DNA of 64,000 bases from Lysobacteraceae bacterium CU05-9 (GTDB lineage: Bacteria > Pseudomonadota > Gammaproteobacteria > Xanthomonadales > Xanthomonadaceae): the NCBI GenBank assembly GCA_007556525.1, contig SWJS01000001.1, forward strand, positions 152,249-216,248, in the 5' to 3' direction. The position numbers and the translations under genes are program-made. The stretch's first letter is position 1, and the number at the start of each line of letters is the position of its first letter. The notes beneath the pieces are model-generated. The model saw only the letters and a list, made by a program, of their open reading frames with translations, ran no database searches and was not told the origin of the DNA. Positions 17,515-27,089 of this stretch are shown here, one piece after another.

Positions 17515-18831
17515 ATGAATACCGATTTTTCGGCGCTAGGTTTAGCGCCTGCTTTGCTGCAATCCCTCAACGAAAATGGATTCAGCACCCCAACACCGAT
17601 TCAAGAACAAGCGATTCCGTCCGTCATGGAAGGACGCGACGTGATGGGTGGCGCACAGACCGGCACAGGCAAGACCGCTGCATTCGGTTTGCCAATCCTG
17701 CATCGCTTGCTGGAGACGGTCGACTTCGCGCAACGCAATCGCCGTCCGCAAGTTTTGATTCTCGTACCAACGCGCGAACTCGCCGTGCAAGTGCACGACA
17801 ACATCGTCACTTACGCGAAGCACACGAAGCTGCGCATGGCCGTGATCTTCGGTGGCGCCGGCATGGTGCCGCAAGAACAAGCATTGCGTCGCGGCGTCGA
17901 TGTGTTGGTCGCAACGCCAGGCCGTCTGATCGATCACATGGAGCGCGGCACCGCGCATCTGGGTGAAGTGCGCACAGTGGTTCTCGATGAAGCAGACCGC
18001 ATGTTGGATATGGGCTTTTTGCCGTCGATGAAGCGCATCCTCGGACGCATCCGCAAGTCGCGTCAGACGTTGCTGTTCTCAGCAACGTTCGAACAACGCA
18101 TCAAGCAACTCGCATTGGAATTCATGATTGATCCGGTGCAAGTGCAAGTCGCAGCGCAGAACACGATTGCCGAAACGATCACGCATAAGGCGCATCCGGT
18201 TGATGCCACGATGAAGCGTGAATTGCTGGTGGAACTGTTGGCGCGTCGCTTCCAGGATCAGGCGATTGTTTTTGCCAAAACCAAACACGGTTGCAACCGT
18301 CTCGCCGAATACTTGGAAGAAGCCGGTTTGCCTGCGTTGGCGATCCACGGCAACAAGTCGCAGTCGCAACGTCAGAAAGCGTTGAATGATTTCAAGGCCG
18401 GCAAGGTGCGCATTCTCGTCGCAACCGACGTCGCCGCACGCGGCCTCGACATTCCGAATCTGCCGTTGGTGATCAACTATGATCTGCCGACAATTCCGGA
18501 AGATTACGTGCACCGCATTGGTCGTACGGGCCGTAACGGATCGAGCGGTGAAGCGCTGTCGTTGCTTGCGCCGGAAGAGGGTGGTTTGCTGCGTCAAGTG
18601 CAGAATGTTTTGAAGGCACCGGTTGAAATGCAAATCGTTGCAGGTTTCGAGCCAACGCGCCCTGTTGATTTGAATGCGCCGATTCCGAAGCAACCGCAAC
18701 GTCAAGGTCGCGGTAACCGCCCGCATCGTCCGGCGGGTTCGAAGAAGCCAGGTGGTCATACCAATCAATCGCGCGCGCCGAAGGCGAACAAGCGACGCGG
18801 TGGTTCAACTCACGGCTTCAAGAAGTCCTGA
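17515..18831 (+). CDS. rhlE: DEAD-box ATP-dependent RNA helicase, RhlE type
   Basis: The 438-residue product contains the standard helicase motifs: the Q-motif region TPTPIQ, AQTGTGKT (47-54), PTRELA (85-90), DEAD (158-161), SAT (189-191), the second RecA-like domain with VATDVAARGLDIPNLP, and HRIGRTGR. The C-terminal tail is rich in Arg, Lys and Gly, as in RhlE proteins, which act in ribosome assembly and mRNA turnover. The ATG at 17515 has GGAG six bases upstream; the upstream in-frame TTG is not needed. Its 3' end overlaps the convergent DUF502 gene by 22 bases. RhlE is preferred over RhlB from the tail and neighbours, not from a tree. Confidence 0.9.
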   Translation: MNTDFSALGLAPALLQSLNENGFSTPTPIQEQAIPSVMEGRDVMGGAQTGTGKTAAFGLPILHRLLETVDFAQRNRRPQVLILVPTRELAVQVHDNIVTYAKHTKLRMAVIFGGAGMVPQEQALRRGVDVLVATPGRLIDHMERGTAHLGEVRTVVLDEADRMLDMGFLPSMKRILGRIRKSRQTLLFSATFEQRIKQLALEFMIDPVQVQVAAQNTIAETITHKAHPVDATMKRELLVELLARRFQDQAIVFAKTKHGCNRLAEYLEEAGLPALAIHGNKSQSQRQKALNDFKAGKVRILVATDVAARGLDIPNLPLVINYDLPTIPEDYVHRIGRTGRNGSSGEALSLLAPEEGGLLRQVQNVLKAPVEMQIVAGFEPTRPVDLNAPIPKQPQRQGRGNRPHRPAGSKKPGGHTNQSRAPKANKRRGGSTHGFKKS

Positions 18832-19490
18832 TCTTCGGTCAGCTCTTTCGCCGTGCGGAATGGAATTTCGTCCGGCGAAACGGCACCACCTGAAATGATG
18901 AAGCTCATCGCCTGATCGACGGTCCAGTCGGTCGGCGTGATGTCTTCAACCGGAACAATTTCCAAGTAGCCCGACGTTGGGTTCGGCGTTGTTGGAACGT
19001 AGACTGCGGCAAGCTCACGGTCGGTGCCTTTCTCGCGAATCACTCGGGTGACGAACCCGAGTGTTTTCATTTGGCGATTCGGAAAGTTGATCAACACGAC
19101 ACGCTGCGTGCCGTCCGGCTTCGTCTGCAAAATATTCAATAGCTGACGTGCGCTACCGTAGATCGTGTTCGCGAGCGGAACGCGTTTGATCGTCGCTTCG
19201 AAATGGCGCAGCAGCGTTTGACCGACGACACGACGCGCCATGAATCCCGTAAACAAAACGAACAACACCGTCGCCAGCAATGCCACTGCGCTGATCACCC
19301 AGGGTTCTGCGACCCAGGGAGCGTGCGTGACGCGCGAAATGTTCGCGAGCGTCGGTCCAATGAATGGCGCACTGGCTTCCGAGAGCATCGTAAAGACGAA
19401 CTTCACCACGACCCATGTGAGCCAAATCGGCAGCAGCGTCAAAATGCCTGTAATGAACAGGCGTTGCAGGTCGGGTTTGCGTTCGCTCAT
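18810..19490 (-). CDS. DUF502-family inner-membrane protein
   Basis: The 226-residue product starts MSERKPDLQRLFITGILTLLP, with a first helix carrying the family's GLLxxLPxxxT-like pattern, a second helix at about residues 66-84 and a soluble C-terminal domain with IYGSARQL and VLINFPNRQMKTLGFVT. This is the DUF502 family, whose function is not known. The start is 5 bases after the cnoX stop, so the two are probably co-transcribed. The 3' end overlaps the helicase gene by 22 bases in the opposite direction. Confidence 0.88.
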   Translation of the reverse strand: MSERKPDLQRLFITGILTLLPIWLTWVVVKFVFTMLSEASAPFIGPTLANISRVTHAPWVAEPWVISAVALLATVLFVLFTGFMARRVVGQTLLRHFEATIKRVPLANTIYGSARQLLNILQTKPDGTQRVVLINFPNRQMKTLGFVTRVIREKGTDRELAAVYVPTTPNPTSGYLEIVPVEDITPTDWTVDQAMSFIISGGAVSPDEIPFRTAKELTEDQDFLKP

Positions 19491-19495
19491 GCGCT

Positions 19496-20323
19496 TTAGA
19501 ATACCAGCGCCGAAAGCTTGCGACGGTATTGTGCGACGATTGCCGGATCTTCCACCAAACGGAAGGCATCAATCAGCGTCTTGCGGGCGAGGTCATCACC
19601 GAACTTGCGGTCCTTCGCCATCAGGTCGAGCAGCTTTTGCAAGCCGTTCTCTATGTCGCCCTTGAGAATCATCGCCACGCCATCGCGATGCATCTGATCG
19701 GATTCACCGCTGACGGGTTCCGCGTTCGCGCCATATGCCAGCAAATTCAAATGCGATTGTGCACGTTGCGCACGGGCGTCGGTCGCGAGATTCGCAGGCA
19801 GATGATCGATGATGTTTTTCGCTTCAACAGTTTCGCCGTCGTTGAGCAGGGCGATCGCGAGATCCAACTTCAACTCATCGGACGCGCCTTCTTTCGCTAG
19901 TTCGTCGCGCAACTCGGCAATGATTTGCGTGTTGGAACGCGTGTCGACTTCAGGCTCAGGTTCCGCGGCCGCTTCGGCAGGCACGATGTTGTGCTTGGCG
20001 AGGAATTCCTTGATTTGCGACGCAGGCAATGCACCTTGGAACCCATCGACCAACTGACCGTTGTGAACCAAAATCACCGTCGGGATCGATTGGATTTGGA
20101 ACATGCCGGCCAGTTGTTGCGAGGCTTCGACATCGATTTTGGCAATTTTCAACGCGCCGTTGAATTCCTCGGCGAGCTTGTCGAGGATGGGGCCAAGCGT
20201 CTTGCACGGGCCACACCATTCCGCCCAAAAATCAATCAGAATCGGCGTTTGCGACGACGCACGGATGACGTCAGTTTCAAAGTTCGCTTCAGTTGCGACA
20301 AAAACATTCTCATTCACGGACAT
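19496..20323 (-). CDS. cnoX: Chaperedoxin CnoX / YbbN (thioredoxin-TPR)
   Basis: The 275-residue product has an N-terminal thioredoxin domain with WAEWCGPCK and cis-Pro motif IPTVIL, followed by an Ala/Glu/Pro linker and a helical TPR-like region with the YbbN C-terminal RKLSALVF-type ending. In E. coli CnoX is a holdase that protects substrates of GroEL and DnaK. Unlike E. coli, where the active site is SQHC, this protein keeps both cysteines (CGPC) and could also be an active redox protein. The ATG at 20323 has AAGGGA six bases upstream, so I prefer it to an ATG 18 bases earlier. Confidence 0.92.
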   Translation of the reverse strand: MSVNENVFVATEANFETDVIRASSQTPILIDFWAEWCGPCKTLGPILDKLAEEFNGALKIAKIDVEASQQLAGMFQIQSIPTVILVHNGQLVDGFQGALPASQIKEFLAKHNIVPAEAAAEPEPEVDTRSNTQIIAELRDELAKEGASDELKLDLAIALLNDGETVEAKNIIDHLPANLATDARAQRAQSHLNLLAYGANAEPVSGESDQMHRDGVAMILKGDIENGLQKLLDLMAKDRKFGDDLARKTLIDAFRLVEDPAIVAQYRRKLSALVF

Positions 20324-20403
20324 ATCGTTCCCTTCGTTCAATCATTCCGGTTCGCTATGGTAAATGGTGGTGCGTTGGCGAGAAGTCAAGTTACGATGGA
20401 TGC

Positions 20404-20991
20404 ATGAACCGCACTTCTTCAATGGCCACGCTGGCCGCATGGACGGCACTCGTCTCCGCCGCATTGATTTGCATCGTCGCGATGCTCACCGTCGATAGCT
20501 TCCGCATCGGGCAACACGGCATGGGCTTGTTGGCCGCGAAGGATATGCCAAACGGCGCCGGTTGGCGCATTGCCGGTCACTGGTGGATCGGTATCCTCGC
20601 GCTGCTCCCATCGATTCAAATGCTGGTGTCGGGCGAAAAGGAAGGGAGGCGCGCGTTACGCCTCGCCGGCTACTTCTGGATCATTGCGGCGTTGGCGTAT
20701 GCGATGCAGGGGTTTTGGCCGTTGGATTTGGAGAATCTCGACTCACGCAGTAACCAAATGCACGCTACCGCAAACTCTGTGTGGTGGTTGGCCGCCACCG
20801 CAGGCGCTGTTTCGTGGGCGATTGCACGTCGCAGCACAATGGCGGTCGGACTTGCATCGGCACTCGTGGTTTTGGCGTTAATCAAGACATTCGAGTGGAT
20901 GCCGGACGGGCAGAAGGCGCTGATAGGGTGGTTGCAGCTGTTCGGATGGCTCGGAACGTTGGTACAGGCACGTCAACGTGTCCTAGAATAG
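20404..20991 (+). CDS. Integral membrane protein, DUF998-like
   Basis: The 195-residue product has about six membrane helices, with the loop segments GWRIAGHWWIG and SNQMHATANSVWWL between them. The overall pattern resembles DUF998 proteins, whose function is unknown; I am not certain of the family. The start chosen is the ATG at 20404 (MNRTSSMATLAAW). It is divergent from cnoX, with 80 bases between starts, and precedes leuS by 30 bases. Confidence 0.72.
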   Translation: MNRTSSMATLAAWTALVSAALICIVAMLTVDSFRIGQHGMGLLAAKDMPNGAGWRIAGHWWIGILALLPSIQMLVSGEKEGRRALRLAGYFWIIAALAYAMQGFWPLDLENLDSRSNQMHATANSVWWLAATAGAVSWAIARRSTMAVGLASALVVLALIKTFEWMPDGQKALIGWLQLFGWLGTLVQARQRVLE

Positions 20992-21021
20992 AGGGTTACC
21001 CAACAACCATTTGAATATGCA

Positions 21022-23655
21022 GTGACTGACACCCGGAATAACGATACCCACGCCTATTTGCCACAGGACATCGAGCGCGATGCGCAGCAGTTCTGGGATG
21101 ACAGCAATGCTTACGTGGTGACGGAAACGTCGGATAAGCCGAAGTATTTTTGCTTGTCGATGCTTCCATATCCGTCCGGTGCGCTGCACATGGGGCACGT
21201 CCGCAATTACACGATCAGTGATGTGATCTCGCGCTTCCGTCGCATGAAGGGTTATAACGTCTTGCAGCCGATGGGTTGGGATGCGTTTGGTTTGCCTGCG
21301 GAGAATGCGGCGATCAAGAACAACACTGCACCTGCGAAGTGGACCTACGCGAACATCGATTACATGCGGCAGCAATTGAAGGCGATGGGTTTTGCGATTG
21401 ATTGGTCGCGCGAGTTTGCAACCTGTACGCCGGAATATTACGAACACGAACAACGCATGTTTGTGCGCTTGTTGAAGAAGGGTTTGGCATATCGCAAAAA
21501 TTCAACCGTCAACTGGGACCCCATCGATCAAACTGTTCTCGCGAATGAGCAAGTAATTGATGGTCGCGGTTGGCGTACCGGCGCATTGGTCGAGAAGCGT
21601 GAGATTCCGCAGTGGTTCCTCAAGATCACCGATTACGCGCAGGATTTGCTGGATGGTTTGGATACGTTGCCGGGTTGGCCTGACGCGGTCAAAACAATGC
21701 AACGCAACTGGATCGGTCGCAGCGAAGGTCTGCAAATCCAGTTCAATGTTGAAGATGCTTCCGGCAATGCGTTGACGCCGTTGCGTGTTTTCACCACGCG
21801 TCCGGATACGTTGATGGGCGTGACGTTCGTGTCTATCGCAGGCGAACATCCGTTGGCGTTGCAAGCCGCACAAACGAATCCTGAGTTGAACGCGTTCCTC
21901 GAGGAGTTGCGTCACGGTGGCGTATCCGAAGCGGAACTGGAGATGCAGGAGAAGCGCGGCATGCCAACCGGCTTGTTCGCCGTGCATCCGGTGACGGGCG
22001 AGAAAGTGCCTGTTTTCGTGGCGAATTTCGTGTTGATGTCCTACGGCACCGGCGCGGTGATGGCCGTGCCAGGTCACGACGAACGCGATTGGGAATTTGC
22101 GAAGAAGTACAACCTGCCAATCAAGACCGTCATCGCTCCGTCTGCTGATGCAGACTTGTCGGCGTTGGATGCACAGATTCAAACGAAGGGCGCAACAACC
22201 GAGAAAGGTGTGTTGGTCAATTCGGGTGAGTTGGATGGCATGGATTTTGGCCAGGCATTCAGTGCGTTGCAAACGCGCTTTGAAGAGCAGGGCATTGGCG
22301 AGAAGCAAATCAATTACCGTCTGCGCGATTGGGGCGTGAGCCGTCAGCGTTATTGGGGTTGCCCAATTCCGGTCATCTATTGCGACACGTGTGGCGCAGT
22401 GCCGGTGCCGGAAGATCAGTTGCCGGTGATTTTGCCGGAAGACGTTGCATTCAGTGGTGCGAAGTCGCCGATCAAGTCGGATCCGGAATGGCGCAAAACG
22501 ACTTGCCCAACCTGCGGTGGTGCAGCAGAGCGTGAGACCGATACGTTTGATACCTTCATGGAATCGAGCTGGTATTACGCACGTTATTGCTCGCCGGGTG
22601 CTGCTGAACAAATTGATGAGCGCGCGAAGTATTGGACGCCAATCGATCAATACATCGGTGGCATCGAACACGCGATCATGCATTTGATGTACTTCCGTTT
22701 TTATCACAAGCTGTTCCGCGACGCGGGCATGCTCAACAGTGATGAACCGGCGACGAACTTGCTGTGCCAAGGCATGGTGGTTGCGGATACGTTCTATCGC
22801 ACGAATGAAGATGGCAGCAAGGATTGGTTCAATCCGGCGGACGTTGACGTGGAAGTGCGTGATGGCGTCGAAGTTGCAACATTGCGTACCGATGGTATGC
22901 CGGTGCAAATCGGCGGAACGGAGAAGATGTCGAAGTCCAAGAACAACGGCGTCGATCCACATCAGATGATTCAACGCTACGGTGCAGATACCGTTCGCAT
23001 GTTCTCGATGTTTGCGGCGCCTCCGGAGTTGTCGTTGGAATGGAACGAGTCGGGCGTCGATGGAATGGCGCGTTTCTTGAAGCGTCTGTGGCGTGAGGTC
23101 AGCGAGTTTGCCGCGAAGGGTGTTGTGATGAAGCACGACATCACGGAGTGGACAGCTGAGCAAAAGAACTTGCGTCGCCAACTGCATCAAACGATCCGCA
23201 AAGTCGATGACGATTACACGCGTCGTTTGAGTTTCAACACTGCGATCGCTGCGTTGATGGAATTGTTCAATGCGTTGAACAAGTTCAAGGACGACAGCGA
23301 AGCGGGTCGCGCGCTGAAGCAGGAAGTGCTGGAAGATTTGATCTTGATGATCAATCCGATTGCACCGCACTTCGCGTTGGCGGCTTGGCAGGAGCTGGGT
23401 CACGACAAGCAGATCATCGAAGACATCGCGTTCCCGTCCGTTGATGAGAATGCGTTGGTGAGTGACACCGCCAAAATGGGTGTCCAAGTCAACGGCAAGC
23501 TGCGCGCCACGATCGAGGTCCCCGCCAACGCTGAGAAGTCCGCGATTGAGGAAGCCGCACTGGCGGATGTGAACGTTCAGCGTGCCTTGACAGGTCTGAC
23601 GGTCCAGAAGGTGATTGTGGTCCCGGCCAAAATTGTGTCAATCGTCGCCAAGTAA
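21022..23655 (+). CDS. leuS: Leucyl-tRNA synthetase
   Basis: LeuRS charges tRNA-Leu with leucine and edits mischarged products. The 877-residue product (E. coli 860) has HMGH (56-59, the HIGH motif) after PYPSGAL, the CP1 editing domain with [14 protein letters not shown], a zinc-like [16 protein letters not shown] segment and KMSKS at 635-639. The C-terminal domain ends [12 protein letters not shown]...KVIVVPAKI. The start is GTG at 21022; no in-frame ATG lies nearby and no clear SD is visible. It begins the conserved leuS-lptE-holA-nadD-rsfS-rlmH unit. Confidence 0.97.
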   Translation: MTDTRNNDTHAYLPQDIERDAQQFWDDSNAYVVTETSDKPKYFCLSMLPYPSGALHMGHVRNYTISDVISRFRRMKGYNVLQPMGWDAFGLPAENAAIKNNTAPAKWTYANIDYMRQQLKAMGFAIDWSREFATCTPEYYEHEQRMFVRLLKKGLAYRKNSTVNWDPIDQTVLANEQVIDGRGWRTGALVEKREIPQWFLKITDYAQDLLDGLDTLPGWPDAVKTMQRNWIGRSEGLQIQFNVEDASGNALTPLRVFTTRPDTLMGVTFVSIAGEHPLALQAAQTNPELNAFLEELRHGGVSEAELEMQEKRGMPTGLFAVHPVTGEKVPVFVANFVLMSYGTGAVMAVPGHDERDWEFAKKYNLPIKTVIAPSADADLSALDAQIQTKGATTEKGVLVNSGELDGMDFGQAFSALQTRFEEQGIGEKQINYRLRDWGVSRQRYWGCPIPVIYCDTCGAVPVPEDQLPVILPEDVAFSGAKSPIKSDPEWRKTTCPTCGGAAERETDTFDTFMESSWYYARYCSPGAAEQIDERAKYWTPIDQYIGGIEHAIMHLMYFRFYHKLFRDAGMLNSDEPATNLLCQGMVVADTFYRTNEDGSKDWFNPADVDVEVRDGVEVATLRTDGMPVQIGGTEKMSKSKNNGVDPHQMIQRYGADTVRMFSMFAAPPELSLEWNESGVDGMARFLKRLWREVSEFAAKGVVMKHDITEWTAEQKNLRRQLHQTIRKVDDDYTRRLSFNTAIAALMELFNALNKFKDDSEAGRALKQEVLEDLILMINPIAPHFALAAWQELGHDKQIIEDIAFPSVDENALVSDTAKMGVQVNGKLRATIEVPANAEKSAIEEAALADVNVQRALTGLTVQKVIVVPAKIVSIVAK

Positions 23656-23722
23656 GGGATCCATTCAGTTTCAGCGTCGATTTTTGCTTGAAGCATAACC
23701 ATCACTCAGCCAAACTGTTGCA

Positions 23723-24325
23723 ATGACCAAATCACTCGCCCGTACCGTCGTTTCCATCGCCCTTTTGTCGGGATTGATGGCCTGTGGATTCCAGCCGCGC
23801 GCAGCATTGAAACTGCCTGCTGATGTCGGACCGGTGATGGTCGTTTCCAAGGACCCGAACAGCCGTCTGGCGGATGCGCTTGAGCGTCGTCTGGTTGCAG
23901 CCGGTATGGACGTGAAGGATGCCGGCGCGGGTACTGCAGTCAATCCGGATCCACGCAAGCCCGTCGACCTGAGCGGTGTTGGCGTGCTCGATCTCGTGCA
24001 GGAACGTTGGGGTGATCTGCCAATTTCTCTGGACAGCCTCGGACGTGCGCAGGAATTGTCTTTGCGTTACGCCGTCGTGTTCGAAGTCCGCGACCCTGAA
24101 GGCACGATCGTCGTTCCTCAGCAAACGATTGAACTGGCGCGCGACTATGTCGCATCGCCAACGAACTCGATTGGTACGGAGGGTGAGCGCGAAATCCTTG
24201 TGAAGGAAATGCAGCGCGAGATGGTCAACTCGATCCTGTTGCGCATCGACACAGTTGTGCGCAAGCGCTTGAAGGAAGGCCTGCCAGTTGGCAGCACACC
24301 GCAAGTGCAGTCACCGACGCCGTAA
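23723..24325 (+). CDS. lptE: LPS-assembly lipoprotein LptE
   Basis: LptE is the lipoprotein plug of the LptD outer-membrane translocon. The 200-residue product has a lipoprotein signal ending LMAC with Cys21, then GFQPRAALKLP, the family's GFxLRG-type start, and LSLRYAVVFEV in the central sheet. Sequence conservation in this family is low, so the call leans on the position between leuS and holA, which is strongly conserved, together with the lipobox and length. Confidence 0.9.
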   Translation: MTKSLARTVVSIALLSGLMACGFQPRAALKLPADVGPVMVVSKDPNSRLADALERRLVAAGMDVKDAGAGTAVNPDPRKPVDLSGVGVLDLVQERWGDLPISLDSLGRAQELSLRYAVVFEVRDPEGTIVVPQQTIELARDYVASPTNSIGTEGEREILVKEMQREMVNSILLRIDTVVRKRLKEGLPVGSTPQVQSPTP

Positions 24326-24337
24326 TTTCGCGTATAC

Positions 24338-25411
24338 GTGGAAATCAATCCCGATCAACTCGCAGCGCAAATTTCTTCCGGCGGCCTTAAGCCAATTTAT
24401 CTAATTGCCGGCGATGAGCCGTTGCGCGTGATTGAAGCGTGTGATGCCGTCCGCGCTGCCGCACGTGAAGCCGGTTGTTCCGAACGTGAAGTCTTTGAAA
24501 TCGCCGGGAAGGATGCCCGTGAGAAAAAGAACGACGACGCTCCATCCATCTGGAAGGACATCGGATATTCGGTGAATTCGCCGAGTCTTTTTTCGCCGAT
24601 GCGTCTTATTGAAATTCGCATTCCAACCGGTAAGCCAGGCGTTGAAGGCGCGAAGTTTCTGGAGTCACTCGCATCGGATCCGCCGCCGGGCGTGATCGTG
24701 ATGATCATTGCAGACGAATGGTCCAAAAAACACGGCGGCAAATGGTCCCAAGCTGTTTCCTCGAAGGGTGTCATCAGTATCGCGTATGAAGTGCGCAGCA
24801 ATGAGTTGGTGCGGTGGCTCGGCAATCGCGCGCGGACCAGGAACGTCAAGTTAACCAGTGATGCGTTGCAGTTGATTGCCGATCGTGTGGACGGTAACTT
24901 GCTCGCGGCTGCTCAGGAAATCGACAAGCTCGCATTGCTCAACGTCAGCGGAGAAGCTGCGATGAATGCGGATGATCTTCGCGCGCACATTGCGGACATG
25001 GCTCGCTTCGACGTGTTCCGTTTGATTGATGCATCGTGGAATGGCAATGGCGCGTTAGCTTCACGCACGCTCAACGGCTTGCGTCAGGAAGGTGCCGTTG
25101 TACCTGCGTTGATGGGCATGATCGTCAGCGATCTGAAAACGACATTGATGATTGCCGAACGTACACGCGGTGCGGATCATGCCGGGGCGATGAAATCGAT
25201 GTACGTCCCATCGTTCAAGCAAGCCATGTATCTGCGTGCGTTGCAAAGGCATCCGGCGGCGAGGTGGAATCGGTTTTTGTTTGAGGCAGGACGCATTGAC
25301 CGTGCATCCAAAGGTCGCGAGTCGGGAGATGCTTGGTTGCATCTCGAACGCCTGCTTGTAGCGATCGCGGAACCTGCCGCATTGAACATGCTGAAAACGG
25401 CGCGCGCATGA
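24338..25411 (+). CDS. holA: DNA polymerase III delta subunit
   Basis: The delta subunit opens the beta clamp within the clamp loader. The 357-residue product has the N-terminal GLKPIYLIAGDEPLRVIEACDAVR motif of HolA, a RecA-like domain and the C-terminal collar helices. E. coli HolA is 343 residues. It starts with GTG, 12 bases after lptE, and its stop overlaps the nadD start (ATGA), implying coupling. The order lptE-holA-nadD is typical for the class. Confidence 0.95.
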   Translation: MEINPDQLAAQISSGGLKPIYLIAGDEPLRVIEACDAVRAAAREAGCSEREVFEIAGKDAREKKNDDAPSIWKDIGYSVNSPSLFSPMRLIEIRIPTGKPGVEGAKFLESLASDPPPGVIVMIIADEWSKKHGGKWSQAVSSKGVISIAYEVRSNELVRWLGNRARTRNVKLTSDALQLIADRVDGNLLAAAQEIDKLALLNVSGEAAMNADDLRAHIADMARFDVFRLIDASWNGNGALASRTLNGLRQEGAVVPALMGMIVSDLKTTLMIAERTRGADHAGAMKSMYVPSFKQAMYLRALQRHPAARWNRFLFEAGRIDRASKGRESGDAWLHLERLLVAIAEPAALNMLKTARA

Positions 25412-26058
25412 CGATTCATCTCATGTACGGCGGAACGTTCGATCCGTTTCATGATGGACATCTTGGCATTGCATTGGCCGCTCATCGCAAAATCGACGCG
25501 GAGGTTTTCATTACCCCGGCCGCTGATCCACCACACCGTGATGCCACGCAAGCGACCGCTGAGCAACGCGCGGAGATGGTGCGGCTCGCCATCGAAAAGC
25601 ATGATGGACTGCATCTGGATTTGCGCGAGTTGCATCGCGATGGTCCGTCGTACACGGTCGACACGTTGCTCGAATTGCGTGAAGAGTTGCCTACGTTGAC
25701 CTCACTCGCGATACTCATCGGCGCCGATAGTTTCCTCAGTCTGCGCACGTGGTCGCGTTGGGAGATGATTCTCGAGCTTGCGCACATTGTCGTTGCGGAA
25801 CGTCCAGGACAACGCATCGAACGCAGTGATTGGCTGGATGAGCACGAAACGCGCGATGCGAAAGCACTGATAACGCAGCGAAATGGCTTGATTTACCGCC
25901 TAAAGCAACGCGAAAACCGCGCATCTGCAACCGCCATCCGCAATGCCATCGCGAACCATGAACCTGACTGGGACCGCTGGTTGGCGGCGCCGGTGGCTGA
26001 TTTTGTCAGGGCAAATGGACTGTATGGATACGCGCCCGCGAATCCTGACTTAAACTAG
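25408..26058 (+). CDS. nadD: Nicotinate-nucleotide adenylyltransferase
   Basis: NadD joins ATP and nicotinate mononucleotide to form deamido-NAD. The 216-residue product shows the nucleotidyltransferase motif GGTFDPFHDGHL (8-19) and the C-terminal ISSTxIR-like site as ASATAIRNAI. LIGADSFLSLRTWSRW is also characteristic. The ATG at 25408 overlaps the holA stop by four bases; the frame is open further upstream but that part overlaps holA and is not needed. Confidence 0.95.
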   Translation: MTIHLMYGGTFDPFHDGHLGIALAAHRKIDAEVFITPAADPPHRDATQATAEQRAEMVRLAIEKHDGLHLDLRELHRDGPSYTVDTLLELREELPTLTSLAILIGADSFLSLRTWSRWEMILELAHIVVAERPGQRIERSDWLDEHETRDAKALITQRNGLIYRLKQRENRASATAIRNAIANHEPDWDRWLAAPVADFVRANGLYGYAPANPDLN

Positions 26059-26098
26059 TGATATCCCAACTTCGAAATTTACTTCGCAGGAAAACCGT

Positions 26099-26512
26099 TT
26101 GAAGAACGAAAATGCCCAGGTCATCAAGACCCAAATGCCGGACCCAGCACCATCTGCTGAAGCGATTCTCGCGAGCGTCCGCCACTCCGTCGAAAACCTG
26201 AAGGCCAAGGACACCACCGAAATTGATGTGCGTGGCAAGAGCTCGGTGACCGACCACATGGTCATCACTTCGGGCACTTCGACGCGTCACGTAAAGTCGA
26301 TCGCGAACGAAATCGTCAAGGACATCAAGAAACTCGACATCATGCCACTCGGCATCGAAGGTGAACGCGAAGCCGAATGGGTTCTCGTGGATCTTGGTGA
26401 TGTCGTTGTGCACGTCATGCTGCCACGCGTGCGCGAATTTTATGCGCTGGAACGTCTGTGGACTGTGGGCGATCAACCGCCGGAAGATGAAGACGGCGAA
26501 GACGTCGAGTAA
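26099..26512 (+). CDS. rsfS: Ribosomal silencing factor RsfS
   Basis: RsfS binds ribosomal protein uL14 and blocks subunit joining in starved cells. The 137-residue product contains the family core KAKDTTEIDVRGKSSVTDHMV, TSTRHVKSIA and VLVDLGDVVVHVMLPRVREFY. It is longer than many by an acidic C-terminal tail. The start appears to be TTG at 26099, with AGGA about eight bases upstream; the nearest in-frame ATG (26135) would still keep the domain. rlmH follows after 6 bases. Confidence 0.94.
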   Translation: MKNENAQVIKTQMPDPAPSAEAILASVRHSVENLKAKDTTEIDVRGKSSVTDHMVITSGTSTRHVKSIANEIVKDIKKLDIMPLGIEGEREAEWVLVDLGDVVVHVMLPRVREFYALERLWTVGDQPPEDEDGEDVE

Positions 26513-26518
26513 TCGGTT

Positions 26519-26989
26519 TTGAAAGCCCGCTTGGTCGCAGTCGGCGAACGCGCGCCCAAGTGGGTCGCGGAAGGCTTCGCGGATTACCGCAAACGCCTCT
26601 CGCACTGGCTGCCTTTAGAACTCGTTGAAGTCGAACCCGGCCTACGTGGTAAGGGTCGCGACACTGCGCGTGCGATGACGGAAGAGGGCGACCGCGTCCT
26701 CGCTGCCATCCCCCGCGGCTCTCACCTCATCACGTTGGACGTTCCCGGCAAACCGTGGACTTCCGAACAGCTCGCCGTCCGCATGGAACACTGGCGTCAT
26801 CTCGGACAAGATCTAGTATTTGCCATCGGTGGCCCCGAAGGTCATTCCGATGCCGTCAAAAATGCCGCCGCCGAATCCTGGTCTCTCGGACCACTGACGT
26901 TGCCGCATATGCTGGTGCGCTTGGTGGTGATTGAGCAACTTTATCGAAGCTGCGCGCTACTGGCTAACCACCCATACCATCGAGCATAA
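26519..26989 (+). CDS. rlmH: 23S rRNA pseudouridine-1915 N3-methyltransferase
   Basis: RlmH is a SPOUT methyltransferase that acts on the assembled 70S ribosome. The 156-residue product has the start KARLVAVGERAPKWV, the SAM loop FAIGGPEGHS and the ending EQLYRSCALLANHPYHR, all diagnostic. The start codon is TTG at 26519; no ATG or GTG in frame would retain the conserved N terminus. The stop codon lies at the foot of a large inverted repeat shared with the convergent SIMPL gene. Confidence 0.96.
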   Translation: MKARLVAVGERAPKWVAEGFADYRKRLSHWLPLELVEVEPGLRGKGRDTARAMTEEGDRVLAAIPRGSHLITLDVPGKPWTSEQLAVRMEHWRHLGQDLVFAIGGPEGHSDAVKNAAAESWSLGPLTLPHMLVRLVVIEQLYRSCALLANHPYHRA

Positions 26990-27089
26990 GTTATAGGTAG
27001 AGGTAGACTATTTAGTAAGAGCGCACAAGCGCTCAAGGCGCCTGCGGCAATCACTGGATAGTCTACCTATACCTCTACCTCAGACTTAT
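26986..27089. repeat. Long inverted repeat between rlmH and the SIMPL gene
   Basis: The 17-base AGGTAGAGGTAGACTAT (26995-27011) pairs with ATAGTCTACCTATACCT (27058-27074) with one mismatch, and the outer ATAAGT / ACTTAT (26986-26991 / 27084-27089) pair beyond a bulge. The TAA stops of both genes are part of the outer arms. The loop holds a perfect small hairpin GAGCGC-ACAA-GCGCTC (27019-27034). The arms contain AGGTAG/AGGTAT hexamers, two on the left and three on the right. No U-tract follows, so termination is only one possible role. Confidence 0.75.

Noticed and set aside
21502..23487. A 661-codon open frame antisense to leuS
   Set aside because: It lies wholly within leuS on the other strand, is rich in His, Arg and Gln as expected from the codon bias of the sense gene, and shows no domain or ribosome site.
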